Below, in pieces: positions 8,360 to 16,806 of a stretch of 33,397 nt of DNA; the stretch's first letter is position 1; every line of letters starts with the position of its first letter. The stretch covers positions 1 to 33,397 of the forward strand of contig JAVBMJ010000075.1 in the NCBI GenBank assembly GCA_031552535.1, read 5' to 3'. The notes under the pieces were generated by a model. That model did no database searches, was not told the origin of the DNA, and saw only the letters and a list, made by a program, of their open reading frames with translations. This DNA is from JAVBMJ01 sp031552535. Its GTDB lineage: Bacteria > Bacteroidota > Bacteroidia > Bacteroidales > Rikenellaceae. The position numbers and the translations under genes are program-made.

Positions 8360-9787
8360 ATGGATTTCGGCAATTTTCTGATGTTACGCGACGAGGGTCT
8401 GTTGATGGCTGTGTTCGTGATATTGCTCGTATATGATATATTCGCTTCGGACCGTGCCCGTGAGTGGTTCCGTCCGGTGGCCTGCGTGTTGTTCGCCGTC
8501 GTTACGGTATGCGGTTTCCTTCCCGGAGGCCGCGGAGAGGCTTTCGGCGGGATGTACCTCAGCAGCGACATGACGGCGATGATGAAGGGCATACTCAATG
8601 TGGGAACCCTGCTGGTGTTCATGCAGTCGGGACAATGGTTGCGCACGGGGGAGATGAAGATACGAGAGGGGGAGTTCTATGCACTCACACTGGCCACGCT
8701 CTTTGGAATGTATATCATGGTCAGCGCCGGTAACTTCATGATGCTGTATATAGGTATCGAAACCGCTTCGCTGCCGCTGGCGTGTATGGTAGCGTATAAG
8801 AAGTATCGCGAGAGGTCGGCTGAAGCCGGGGCGAAATACATCCTTATCTCGGCCCTGTCGTCGGGAATCATGATGTTCGGATTGTCGTACCTCTACGGGG
8901 CGATGGGATCTATGTATTTCGACAATATGGCAGCCAATATGACGGTAAACGGGATGACGGTGCTGGGATTCGTGTTTTTCTTCGCAGGGTTGGCTTTCAA
9001 GATATCCATAGTGCCGTTCCACCAATGGACAGCCGATGTCTATGAGGGAGCCCCGACCGGAGTAACTGCATTCCTGTCGGTAGTGTCGAAAGGGGCCGCC
9101 TGTTTTGCCCTGTTGTTTACGCTCTACCGCGTATTCGGTAGTATGGAACAAGTGTGGCATCCTATAGTTTGGGGACTATCGGTGGTAACGATCACTGTCG
9201 GCAACCTTTTCGCTTTGAGACAGACGGATATTAAACGGTTCTTTGCATACTCCTCTATATCACAGGCGGGATACATATTGCTCGGCGTTATTGCAGGCAC
9301 TGCCCAGGGGATGACCGCTACGGTCTATTATATCCTTGTCTATCTTTTCTCGAACATGGCCGTTTTCGGCGTTATAGCTGCTGTGGAGCACCGTTCTGGA
9401 CGAACCGACATCGCAGCATATAACGGGTTGCGTAAGCTCAATCCGCGCCTGGCATTGGTGATGACCGTAGCTCTGTTCTCGCTGGCAGGAATACCTCCGC
9501 TGGCCGGTTTTTTCAGCAAATATTTTATTTTTGCCGCGGCAGCTTCGCGTGGGGAATATCTGCTGGTTCTGATCGCATTGCTCAACACCGTGATATCGCT
9601 CTATTATTACCTGTTGATCATTAAGGCCATGTTTATAAACCCGGCGGGCGACTACCCCGTAGGTGTTGTTAATACAGATCCTTACATACGGCTGAGCCTG
9701 ATCGTTTGCACCGTCGCCACGATTACGATAGGTATAATCAGCGCCGTTTACGGCGGTATAGGAGCAGCGAGTTACGGGATACAGTAG
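8360..9787 (+). CDS. nuoN: NADH-quinone oxidoreductase subunit N (antiporter-like pump)
   Basis: The 475-residue proximal proton pump, the last gene of the complex I cluster. Landmarks are YIGIETASLPLACMVAYKK (buried glutamate), GLAFKISIVPFHQWTADVYEGAPTGVTAFLSV (with the conserved Lys), AYSSISQAGYILLG, and SLAGIPPLAGFFSKYFIF. The start ATG at 8360 follows the inverted-repeat element and has no strong ribosome-binding site. After the stop there is a GC-rich hairpin at 9829-9843, then a separate promoter for the next gene. Confidence 0.95.
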   Translation: MDFGNFLMLRDEGLLMAVFVILLVYDIFASDRAREWFRPVACVLFAVVTVCGFLPGGRGEAFGGMYLSSDMTAMMKGILNVGTLLVFMQSGQWLRTGEMKIREGEFYALTLATLFGMYIMVSAGNFMMLYIGIETASLPLACMVAYKKYRERSAEAGAKYILISALSSGIMMFGLSYLYGAMGSMYFDNMAANMTVNGMTVLGFVFFFAGLAFKISIVPFHQWTADVYEGAPTGVTAFLSVVSKGAACFALLFTLYRVFGSMEQVWHPIVWGLSVVTITVGNLFALRQTDIKRFFAYSSISQAGYILLGVIAGTAQGMTATVYYILVYLFSNMAVFGVIAAVEHRSGRTDIAAYNGLRKLNPRLALVMTVALFSLAGIPPLAGFFSKYFIFAAAASRGEYLLVLIALLNTVISLYYYLLIIKAMFINPAGDYPVGVVNTDPYIRLSLIVCTVATITIGIISAVYGGIGAASYGIQ

Positions 9788-9828
9788 AGCCCGATTCGGT
9801 AATAATCAGTATGTTCCTTAAACACGCT

Positions 9829-9843
9829 CCGGGATGATCCCGG
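9829..9843 (+). terminator. Possible hairpin terminator after the nuo cluster
   Basis: CCGGGA-TGA-TCCCGG forms a six-pair GC hairpin 42 bases after nuoN. It is followed by a 14-bp AT palindrome, ATGTTTTAAAACAT (9851-9864), with a TTTT run but no classic downstream T-tract. The position is right for ending the nuo transcript, but the form is atypical. Confidence 0.35.
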
Positions 9844-9947
9844 GCCGGATATGTTTTAAAACATGTTTGACAGTATGTTAGAATGCTGATGGATTATTCT
9901 ATCGCTATTTTTCGCGGGAATCGAGGCACATGGCGGTATCTATATGA

Positions 9948-9977
9948 TTGCAGCCCGGAAGAAAATGTTTATCTTTG
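9948..9977 (+). promoter_or_regulatory. Bacteroidetes-type promoter for the S1-domain gene
   Basis: TTG at 9948-9950 and TATCTTTG at 9970-9977 are separated by 19 bases, matching the Bacteroidetes primary sigma consensus (TTTG-like -33 and TAnnTTTG at -7). The transcript would start about 10-15 bases before the TTG start codon at 10000. This marks a transcription unit separate from nuo. Confidence 0.6.
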
Positions 9978-9999
9978 CTGAAGTTTTATAATCATCCCA

Positions 10000-10842
10000 T
10001 TGGAAGCAGGCATATATCATACGCTTACCGTGGCGCGGATAACCGGCCACGGTCTTTACCTTACGAACGAAGACGGCGAAGAGGTCCTTCTTCCCAACCG
10101 TTACGTGTCGTTGTCGGACAAGGTGGGCGACGAGAAAGAGGTTTTCGTGTACCACGATTCCGAGAACCGTCTCGTGGCAACAACGGAACGGTCTCTGGCC
10201 CGGGTCGGCGAGGCGGCGTACCTGAAAATAGTAGACAAGAATATACATGGGGCTTTCCTGGACTGGGGCCTCACAGGAAAGCATTTGTTCATCCCTAACC
10301 GTAACCAGACCGGGTTGATGGAGGGGGGCAAGAGCTATGTCGTCTATATTTATCGCGACAATGTTACGGGCCGTGCTGTGGCTACGTCGCGGCTCGGAGG
10401 ATTTATCACGAACGAAAATATCACGGTGTCGGTGAAAGAACCGGTCGCGATTCTTGTGGCGCAACAAACGCCTCTGGGTTTTCGTGTCATTATCAACGAC
10501 CGCCATTGGGGTATGATCTATAATAACCAGATATTCCGTCCGGTTGCCGTAGGCGACAGGCTGAAAGGATTCGTCAACCGTATCACGGACGATAGCCGGA
10601 TCGACGTATCGCTGTCACAGGAGGGCTACGACGGTGTAAAGCGGGCGGCAGACACGCTGCTTGAACTCTTGAAGTTCAATAATGGAGAATTGCCGCTTGG
10701 CGACGACAGCGATCCCACGGAGGTTGGCCGTCTGACGCGCATGAGCAAGAAGATGTTCAAGCGCGCTGCCGGATATCTTCTCAAGGCGGGGTTGGTGGAA
10801 CTCGGTTCGCACTCGATGAGATTGATGCATGCAAAGGAATAG
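10000..10842 (+). CDS. CvfB-like S1-domain RNA-binding protein
   Basis: A 280-residue protein resembling CvfB/YitL: repeated S1-type OB folds followed by a winged helix. The first S1-like unit is about residues 5-60 (GLYLTNEDGEEVLLPNRY). The second covers about 70-140 (KNIHGAFLDWGLTGKHLFIPNRNQ), with a further S1-like unit to about 205. The winged helix is at about 215-280 (TRMSKKMFKRAAGYLLKAGLVEL). CvfB proteins bind RNA and affect virulence or expression traits in Gram-positive bacteria; the role in Bacteroidetes is unclear. The start must be the TTG at 10000, because an in-frame TGA lies at 9979-9981 with no ATG or GTG between. A promoter ends 22 bases upstream. Confidence 0.85.
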   Translation: MEAGIYHTLTVARITGHGLYLTNEDGEEVLLPNRYVSLSDKVGDEKEVFVYHDSENRLVATTERSLARVGEAAYLKIVDKNIHGAFLDWGLTGKHLFIPNRNQTGLMEGGKSYVVYIYRDNVTGRAVATSRLGGFITNENITVSVKEPVAILVAQQTPLGFRVIINDRHWGMIYNNQIFRPVAVGDRLKGFVNRITDDSRIDVSLSQEGYDGVKRAADTLLELLKFNNGELPLGDDSDPTEVGRLTRMSKKMFKRAAGYLLKAGLVELGSHSMRLMHAKE

Positions 10843-10863
10843 TTCTGTAATAGATATGAAACT

Positions 10864-12216
10864 ATGAATTCCGCAGGTTCGTTAAGGGATAAGTTCCTGG
10901 GCCATATCGGCGAACTTTCGCTTGTGGAGCACGCAGACCGTGTGCTTCTGGCCGTTAGCGGCGGTGTTGACTCGATGGTGATGCTGTCGTTGTTCTCTAC
11001 TTTGCATTACGATGTCGGGGTCGCACACTGCAACTTCCAGTTGCGCGGGGAGGAGGCCGAAGAGGATGAACTGATGGTGGAGAAGGAGGCTAAAAGGCTC
11101 GGCATGCCTTACTACAATATCCGCTTCGACACCAGGGAAGAAATGGACCGCACTGGGGAATCGGTGCAGATGGCGGCCCGCAGGTTGCGTTACGCGTGGT
11201 TCGACTCGTTGTGCGTACAATACGGCTACACGGTGATAGCCATAGCCCATCATGCCGACGACTCGGTGGAGACTTTTTTTATCAACCTTTTCCGTGGTAC
11301 GGGGTTACGCGGTTTAACCGGCATTGGGGTTACCAACGGGCGTATAATACGGCCGCTGTTGTTTTGTACCCGCAAGGAGATAGTCGACTACGCGCATCAG
11401 CATCATGTGCAGTTTCGTGAGGACTCGTCGAACAGATCGACCAAATATCTGCGCAACAAGATACGCCTCGGTTTGATCCCACGCATCCGGGAGATAAACC
11501 CGCGGTTTACCGAACTCATGTCGTCGAACATCCACCGCCTGACCGAGGCGCAGCTGTTCATCAACCGCAGTATAGAACGCATGCGCAACGAAATAGTGGA
11601 GCGCAACGGCGACGAATACGTCATCGACCCCTCAAAGATAGATCCTGAATACCCGATAGGTTATGTGATCTATGAGTTGATGAAAATGGACGGATTCAAG
11701 GGCTATGTCATAGATTCGCTGTGCCAGACGTTGCACAAACACCAGTCTGGCAAACGGTTTTATTCCAAAGACAAAGTGGCGTGGATAGACCGAGGCAGGA
11801 TAATAGTAACGCCGATAGGCGACGACGACATGTGTGAAGTTGTGGTCCCAAAGGGTAAGCACAAAGCGTATTGCGGGAATAAGATCCTGTTTTTCGACGA
11901 GTTGAGCATTGACGACCTCGAAACCACCACTGTGCCGCCCAATGTAGCCTTGCTGGATATGGATAAACTCTCGTTCCCGTTGATGCTGCGGCGCTGGAAA
12001 GAGGGCGACAGTTTCACCCCGATAGGCATGACGGGACATAAGAAGGTCAGCGACCTGCTTATAGACCAGAAAATATCGGTGGCCGAAAAGAAACGCCAGT
12101 TTGTCGTAGAAAGCGCGGGGCAGATCGTTTGGGTGGTAGGGCTTCGCATAGACGACAGTGTGAAGATCACGTCGCGTACCGAGAATATTCTGAGGATAGT
12201 CAGTGATATAGTGTAG
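10864..12216 (+). CDS. tilS: tRNA(Ile)-lysidine synthetase
   Basis: TilS attaches lysine to C34 of the CAU-anticodon tRNA-Ile, using ATP, so that it reads AUA and is charged with isoleucine. The 450-residue protein has the N-type ATP pyrophosphatase P-loop SGGVDS (32-37), the family motif AHHADDSVETFFINLFRGTG, a middle domain, and the C-terminal TilS domain (RRWKEGDSFTPIGMTGHKKVSDLL, about 378-401). The ATG at 10864 lies 21 bases after the S1-domain gene, so the two are probably co-transcribed. The gene is essential in most bacteria. Confidence 0.95.
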   Translation: MNSAGSLRDKFLGHIGELSLVEHADRVLLAVSGGVDSMVMLSLFSTLHYDVGVAHCNFQLRGEEAEEDELMVEKEAKRLGMPYYNIRFDTREEMDRTGESVQMAARRLRYAWFDSLCVQYGYTVIAIAHHADDSVETFFINLFRGTGLRGLTGIGVTNGRIIRPLLFCTRKEIVDYAHQHHVQFREDSSNRSTKYLRNKIRLGLIPRIREINPRFTELMSSNIHRLTEAQLFINRSIERMRNEIVERNGDEYVIDPSKIDPEYPIGYVIYELMKMDGFKGYVIDSLCQTLHKHQSGKRFYSKDKVAWIDRGRIIVTPIGDDDMCEVVVPKGKHKAYCGNKILFFDELSIDDLETTTVPPNVALLDMDKLSFPLMLRRWKEGDSFTPIGMTGHKKVSDLLIDQKISVAEKKRQFVVESAGQIVWVVGLRIDDSVKITSRTENILRIVSDIV

Positions 12217-12253
12217 CTACGGGTAGTTTGCCTGTAATGTGAACCTGCTCCGG

Positions 12254-15133
12254 ATGAACGCAACAAAAAAGGTTATTGTGATTATTATGTCGGTCCTGAT
12301 GGGGGCCGGAAGCGTGCGTGCACAATATTACACCCAGGGACAGGCTCCGGCTTCGATACGGTGGATGCAGGTCAAAACCCAGGGCGGCAGGATAATTTTT
12401 CCGCAAGGCTACGAATATAACGCAGCCCGTGTGAAGATGTATCTCGATTCGGTGAGGCCGTTGATAGGGTACGGCTTCCGCCATCCCCCGATGAATATGC
12501 CAGTGGTGTTGTCGACACATAATTTTGCCTCTAACGGCTTGGTTATGCTGGCTCCGAAACGGATGGAGTTGATGGTGGCGCCCGATATGGAGCCCCATGC
12601 CGAACCGTGGCTCAAGCAACTTACCACACACGAATCCCGGCATAGTGTCCAGTTCAACAATGTAAACCGGGGGTTTATCAAAGGCCTCAGTTATGTGCTC
12701 GGAGAGCAGGGGTCGCTCATAGGGGGGGCGCTGCTGCCTTTGTGGATGATGGAGGGCGACGCGGTGATGGCCGAAACGGAACTTTCGTCGTTCGGACGCG
12801 GACTGCAACCGTCGTTTACTATCGACTACCGGGCTTATGCCCTCGAAGACAGCACCGATTTTGCACTGGACAAGTGGTTCTGCGGTTCGTACAGGGACAA
12901 TATCCCCGACCATTACCATATCGGGTACCAGGTCGTGTCGTGGGCCTATACCAAATACGGGGAGAACGTCTGGGACAAGGTGGCACGCTTCGGGTCGTCG
13001 TACCCGTTTCTGATACTGACGACGAAGATATCGCTGGGTAAATATTACCACACGTCGGTCAACCGCCTTTCGCGCGAGACGCTTGCCGATCTGCGCGGTT
13101 TCTGGAGGTCGCAGCCCCGGCTTGAAAATAGCGCCGGTGTGATAACGACGCCAGTCTCCAGTTTTACGGAGTATAAAAATCCGCTGCCGGTCGATGCCAA
13201 TACCGTTGTGGCTATGAAAAGCGACATGGATAAACCTACGCGGCTGGTTGAGATAGACACGCGCACCGGCAGCGAACGTCTGCTTTGCCGTACGGGTGCT
13301 GTAAGTACCCGCCCTTCGGTGGGAGGGGGCAGGGTGTACTGGACGGAATACCGGCAGGACCCCGTCTGGGAGCAACGCGTGAACTCGACCCTGTGCTGGT
13401 ACGACCTGAAAACGGGACGCCGCGGCATAGACCGTTCGCAGCGGCGGGTGCTCTATCCTACACCTCTTGCGGGCGGAGGGATGGCCCTGGCGGAGTATAA
13501 CTACGACGGGCATTTCACGGTGAGACTCGATCTTCCAGGTAACACGTTGCGTATGGAGTTGCCGCTATGGATATCGGTACACGGCATGGCTTGGGACGAG
13601 GTGTCGCGGTCGTTGTATATTATAGGTCTCGACGACTCGGGTATGTGGATCGGGCGGGTCGGCGACAATGGCCTGGAGATGGTGAAAGATCCTTCGCGGG
13701 TGTCGATCTATAACCTGTCGGCCGGTGGCGGCAGGCTGTATTTCAATTCGATAGCTTCGGGACGCGACGAGGCTCACATGTTGGATATCGCCACGGATAA
13801 GGAGTCCCGAATCACCACGTCGACCTACGGGTCGTTTGCCCCGGCGCCGTTTGCCGGGGGAAGGCGTGTGGCGCTTACGACATATACGAAAAATGGCTAC
13901 ATGGTGTCGACCCAGGCGGTCGATGAAGGGAGGATGGAGGAGGTGGAGTATAGTACGATGCCTGAAAATGTGGTCAATCCCCCGCGCAAACATTGGGACC
14001 TCGACTTCAATATAGACTCCATGGTGGTCAACGCCCCGCCCCTGCCTGAGAAAAAGCGTTACCGGCGCGTGCCGCATATGTTCAATGTGCACAGTTGGGC
14101 TCCTGTGGCGTTCGATCCGGAAAACATCCTTCAGGAAGAGAGGGTTAATGTCAATCTGGGGGCTACCGTAATATCTCAGGATGTCCTCAACACTTCACTG
14201 ACCACACTCACCTATGCCTGGACCGATCAGGGGTCGAAAGGAAGCATCGAGTTCTCGTATATGGGCCTGGCCCCGAAATTCGAACTGGAAGCCGTCCTGG
14301 GACCGGGTAAGCAGCAGGCTTACTATGCCGTAGCCCCTACCGCGTGGCCCGCTGCCCCGAACCTCGATCCTAAATTCAATATAATGGGGGGAGTGTACCT
14401 GCCATTGTTGTTGTCGTCGGGTAGCCGTGTGCGATACATGGTGCCGAGGGTCGATTTTCAGCATACAAATGCCCTGGTGTTGAATCCTGTAACTGAGAAA
14501 CTGGAAAAAGGCAAGGTAAATAAGTTGTATGCTTCGCTCTATTTCTCAGACATGTCACGTTTGGGTAAACGCGATTTCCTGCCCGCTTTGGGGTATTACA
14601 TACGGGGCAGCATTACGGGCAATCCATTGAGCGGCGATTTCGGGCGCATAGAGAGCGTGCAGGCGGGCGGATATTTCCCCGGTCTGGGACGTCACCACAG
14701 CCTGTCGGTAAGGGCTTCGGCACAACATCAGACGGTAAACTATTTCCATTTCCAGCAAAAGGAACTCTATCCGCGCGGGGCCGACTTCAATGTTGCGCCG
14801 AACCATTATTACGCTTCGTCCGTGAATTACCAGTTGCCGTTATGGTGCCCCGACGGCGGCATAACATCTATCATATATTTCAAACGTCTGAGGTTGAATC
14901 TGGGATTCGATTACGCCACTTACCGGCCTTTCCCCGCGGTGGCGACCGGAGGAGGATTCAGCGGGCATGCTCCGCCGTGGGTCGATGTGTACTCTTATGG
15001 CATGAACCTGAATCTGGATGTGAATCTACTGCGTGTGCCGGCAAGCGGAACCAATGTTATCGGGCTGTCGTTGTACCGCCCTTCGGATACGAAAAAGTGG
15101 GTTTTCGGGTTCAGTATGACCCTGCCGATTTAG
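12254..15133 (+). CDS. Secreted HExxH metallopeptidase-like protein with probable propeller and outer-membrane barrel
   Basis: A 959-residue envelope protein. The ATG at 12254 is preferred over the GTG at 12239, since it puts a signal peptide at the very N-terminus (MNATKKVIVI..., cleavage probably after VRA at 23). An HExxH zinc motif, H126-E-S-R-H130, is followed by downstream acidic residues E167 (WMMEGDA) and E174, as in gluzincins. Residues about 280-600 contain repeated short beta-rich segments with DxxTGxxR-like turns, suggesting a TolB/WD40-like propeller. From about 640 the alternating aromatic and polar strands, ending WVFGFSMTLPI, suggest an outer-membrane barrel. The substrate is unknown. 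I recognise similar Bacteroidetes proteins with ALHExRHxxQ but know no characterised member. It starts 37 bases after tilS. Confidence 0.65.
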   Translation: MNATKKVIVIIMSVLMGAGSVRAQYYTQGQAPASIRWMQVKTQGGRIIFPQGYEYNAARVKMYLDSVRPLIGYGFRHPPMNMPVVLSTHNFASNGLVMLAPKRMELMVAPDMEPHAEPWLKQLTTHESRHSVQFNNVNRGFIKGLSYVLGEQGSLIGGALLPLWMMEGDAVMAETELSSFGRGLQPSFTIDYRAYALEDSTDFALDKWFCGSYRDNIPDHYHIGYQVVSWAYTKYGENVWDKVARFGSSYPFLILTTKISLGKYYHTSVNRLSRETLADLRGFWRSQPRLENSAGVITTPVSSFTEYKNPLPVDANTVVAMKSDMDKPTRLVEIDTRTGSERLLCRTGAVSTRPSVGGGRVYWTEYRQDPVWEQRVNSTLCWYDLKTGRRGIDRSQRRVLYPTPLAGGGMALAEYNYDGHFTVRLDLPGNTLRMELPLWISVHGMAWDEVSRSLYIIGLDDSGMWIGRVGDNGLEMVKDPSRVSIYNLSAGGGRLYFNSIASGRDEAHMLDIATDKESRITTSTYGSFAPAPFAGGRRVALTTYTKNGYMVSTQAVDEGRMEEVEYSTMPENVVNPPRKHWDLDFNIDSMVVNAPPLPEKKRYRRVPHMFNVHSWAPVAFDPENILQEERVNVNLGATVISQDVLNTSLTTLTYAWTDQGSKGSIEFSYMGLAPKFELEAVLGPGKQQAYYAVAPTAWPAAPNLDPKFNIMGGVYLPLLLSSGSRVRYMVPRVDFQHTNALVLNPVTEKLEKGKVNKLYASLYFSDMSRLGKRDFLPALGYYIRGSITGNPLSGDFGRIESVQAGGYFPGLGRHHSLSVRASAQHQTVNYFHFQQKELYPRGADFNVAPNHYYASSVNYQLPLWCPDGGITSIIYFKRLRLNLGFDYATYRPFPAVATGGGFSGHAPPWVDVYSYGMNLNLDVNLLRVPASGTNVIGLSLYRPSDTKKWVFGFSMTLPI

Positions 15134-15270
15134 GATATGTTAACGACATCTGAGGGCTGTCACTATGTTTTGCTCAGGAGTGCTGTAATGCCATAGATAA
15201 AAGCGCCGGAGAAAAATGACCGGGCCGGCGCCATGCGGCATCGTATTCCGGTGTAAAGATTGTAATTGGA

Positions 15271-15323
15271 TCTAAGAAACTGTTTAAAAATAATTTCGGT
15301 AATATTTTTAACAGTTTCTTAGA
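15271..15323. repeat. AT-rich hairpin repeat (TAAGAAACTGTT family)
   Basis: Arms at 15271-15292 (starting TCTAAGAAACTGTTT) and 15303-15323 pair over about 21 positions with one bulged T, around a 10-base loop. The arm core TAAGAAACTGTT recurs, inverted, near 25650-25679. The hairpin lies 20 bases before the radical SAM start and 137 bases after the previous gene. It could end the upstream transcript or be an interspersed palindromic repeat. Confidence 0.7.
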
Positions 15324-15342
15324 TGTAGATATACTTTCACCT

Positions 15343-16110
15343 ATGTTGTTTTCTGATATTATCTTTGGGCCCATACACAGCCGCCGCCTCGGATTGTCAC
15401 TGGGTATCAATTTGTTGCCGCAGGATAGCAAGTTGTGTAACTTCGAATGCATATATTGCGAGTGCGGATGGAGGGACGGTGCGGGCACCGCGCCGCGCTT
15501 CAACCGGCGTGAAGATGTCTGCAGGTTGCTGGAAGCCAAGTTGTGCGAGATGTCTGCCGCCGGAACACCTCCCGATGTTATAACTTTTGCCGGGAATGGC
15601 GAACCTACGATGCACCCGCAGTTCGAGGAGATTATAGACGACGTTATCGCCCTGCGCGATGCGATATGTCCGGCCACGAAGGTGTCGGTGCTGAGCAATG
15701 CCACGATGATAGGCCGCGAAAGCGTCCGTCGCGCATTGATGAAGGTCGACAACAATATCCTGAAACTCGATTCGGCTTTCGATGAGACGGTGCGGCAGAT
15801 ATGCAACCCGGTACCGGGCTATTCCGTTGCCCGGACGGTGGAGAACATGAAACTGTTCAAAGGCAGGCTTGTGATACAGACCATGTTCCTGCGCGGGCAG
15901 TACCTCGGCCATCAGGTCGATAACACTACTGCACGGGAAGTGTCGGCATGGCTTACGCTGCTTAATGAGATCCGCCCCGAAAGAGTTATGATATATACCA
16001 TCGACCGGGCGACTCCTGTCGATACGTTGCAGAAAGTAACGCTCGATGAATTGAACCTGATCGCCGGTCAGGTGCGTGCTGCGGGGTTCGAATGCTCAGT
16101 GGCGGGGTGA
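15343..16110 (+). CDS. Radical SAM protein, COG0731 (TYW1-like) type
   Basis: A 255-residue radical S-adenosylmethionine enzyme. The cluster motif is C32-x3-C36-x2-C39 (CNFECIYC), preceded by the FGPIHSRRLGLSLGINLLP signature of the COG0731 group, then a GNGEPTMHPQFEEI glycine-rich SAM segment (about 84-97). COG0731 includes the archaeal wyosine enzyme TYW1, but bacteria lack wyosine on tRNA-Phe, so the true reaction here is unknown and the common database name may mislead. It is a single gene, convergent with the GNAT gene downstream. Confidence 0.85.
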   Translation: MLFSDIIFGPIHSRRLGLSLGINLLPQDSKLCNFECIYCECGWRDGAGTAPRFNRREDVCRLLEAKLCEMSAAGTPPDVITFAGNGEPTMHPQFEEIIDDVIALRDAICPATKVSVLSNATMIGRESVRRALMKVDNNILKLDSAFDETVRQICNPVPGYSVARTVENMKLFKGRLVIQTMFLRGQYLGHQVDNTTAREVSAWLTLLNEIRPERVMIYTIDRATPVDTLQKVTLDELNLIAGQVRAAGFECSVAG

Positions 16111-16131
16111 GCGACCGATCCTGCGGGTCTG

Positions 16132-16155
16132 GGCAGCATGTAATGTCAGGCTGCC
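16132..16155. terminator. Possible terminator between convergent genes
   Basis: GGCAGC (16132-16137) and GCTGCC (16150-16155) form a six-pair stem around a 12-base loop in the 81-bp gap between the convergent radical SAM and GNAT genes. The T-rich tail is weak on both strands. Confidence 0.3.
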
Positions 16156-16191
16156 GCATAATGATTCTTCTTTCGCTGTCGTAAAGGGCTC

Positions 16192-16713
16192 TCAGGCAAA
16201 CTCCGGAGGGTAGCTGACCATGCCCGAAACACCGTTTAGGGCACCCTGGCGAAATTCCACTGCCATGCAATATTCCTCCGGGACATCGAACGGCAACCTG
16301 ATACCGTATCCCGACAAAGGTTTGTAGCCGAAACGGGGATAATACTCCTTGTGCCCCAACACCACGACGCTTTCGTATCCCGATTCGCGGGCCTTGTCGT
16401 GTGCTGCGCGTATCAGCATCCCGCCTATACCCCGCTTTTGCAAGCCTGTGTGAACTGACAATGGTGCAAGAGCCAGCGAAGGATGGTTCCCTTTGCCGAT
16501 AGTTATGGGTGTCAGCAGTATATGCCCGACTATTTCATTGCCGCTACATGCCACGAGCGAAAGTTCCGGGACAAATCCCCCGGCATTGCGAAGCCTGCCC
16601 ACCAAAAGATGTTCAGTGTGGTCACTGTGTTCTTCGGGGGCGAAGGCCTCTTCGATCAGTCGTTCCACTTCGATATGGTCACAGGAATTCTCCTGCCGTA
16701 TGGTTATTGTCAT
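16192..16713 (-). CDS. GNAT family N-acetyltransferase (YhbS-like)
   Basis: A 173-residue acetyl-CoA-dependent acyltransferase of the GNAT fold. The acetyl-CoA motif A is LAPLSVHTGLQKRGIGGMLI (Q/RxxGxG as QKRGIG), followed by VVLGHKEYYPRFGY, which is characteristic of the YhbS/COG3153 subgroup. The acceptor substrate cannot be inferred. The ATG is at 16713, and a possible -7 box lies about 15 bases upstream. It is transcribed in the same direction as the ftsB-like gene but is separated from it by 93 bases. Confidence 0.88.
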   Translation of the reverse strand: MTITIRQENSCDHIEVERLIEEAFAPEEHSDHTEHLLVGRLRNAGGFVPELSLVACSGNEIVGHILLTPITIGKGNHPSLALAPLSVHTGLQKRGIGGMLIRAAHDKARESGYESVVVLGHKEYYPRFGYKPLSGYGIRLPFDVPEEYCMAVEFRQGALNGVSGMVSYPPEFA

Positions 16714-16727
16714 TGGAAATTTATTTG

Positions 16728-16735
16728 CAAAAATA
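16728..16735 (-). promoter_or_regulatory. Possible -7 box for the GNAT gene
   Basis: On the minus strand this reads TATTTTTG, fitting TAnnTTTG, 15 bases before the start codon. No clear -33 element is visible, so the call is weak. Confidence 0.35.
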
Positions 16736-16806
16736 TGTGGCCCGGTTGTCCGCCCGTTTGTGCCGTCCGCCCGGTTCTGATATGGAACCGCACACGCTGC
16801 CGGAAG

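Noticed and set aside
12200..13513. 437-codon minus-strand ORF opposite the HExxH gene
   Set aside because: Shadow of the plus-strand gene, with no signal peptide or motif, and overlapping the tilS end.
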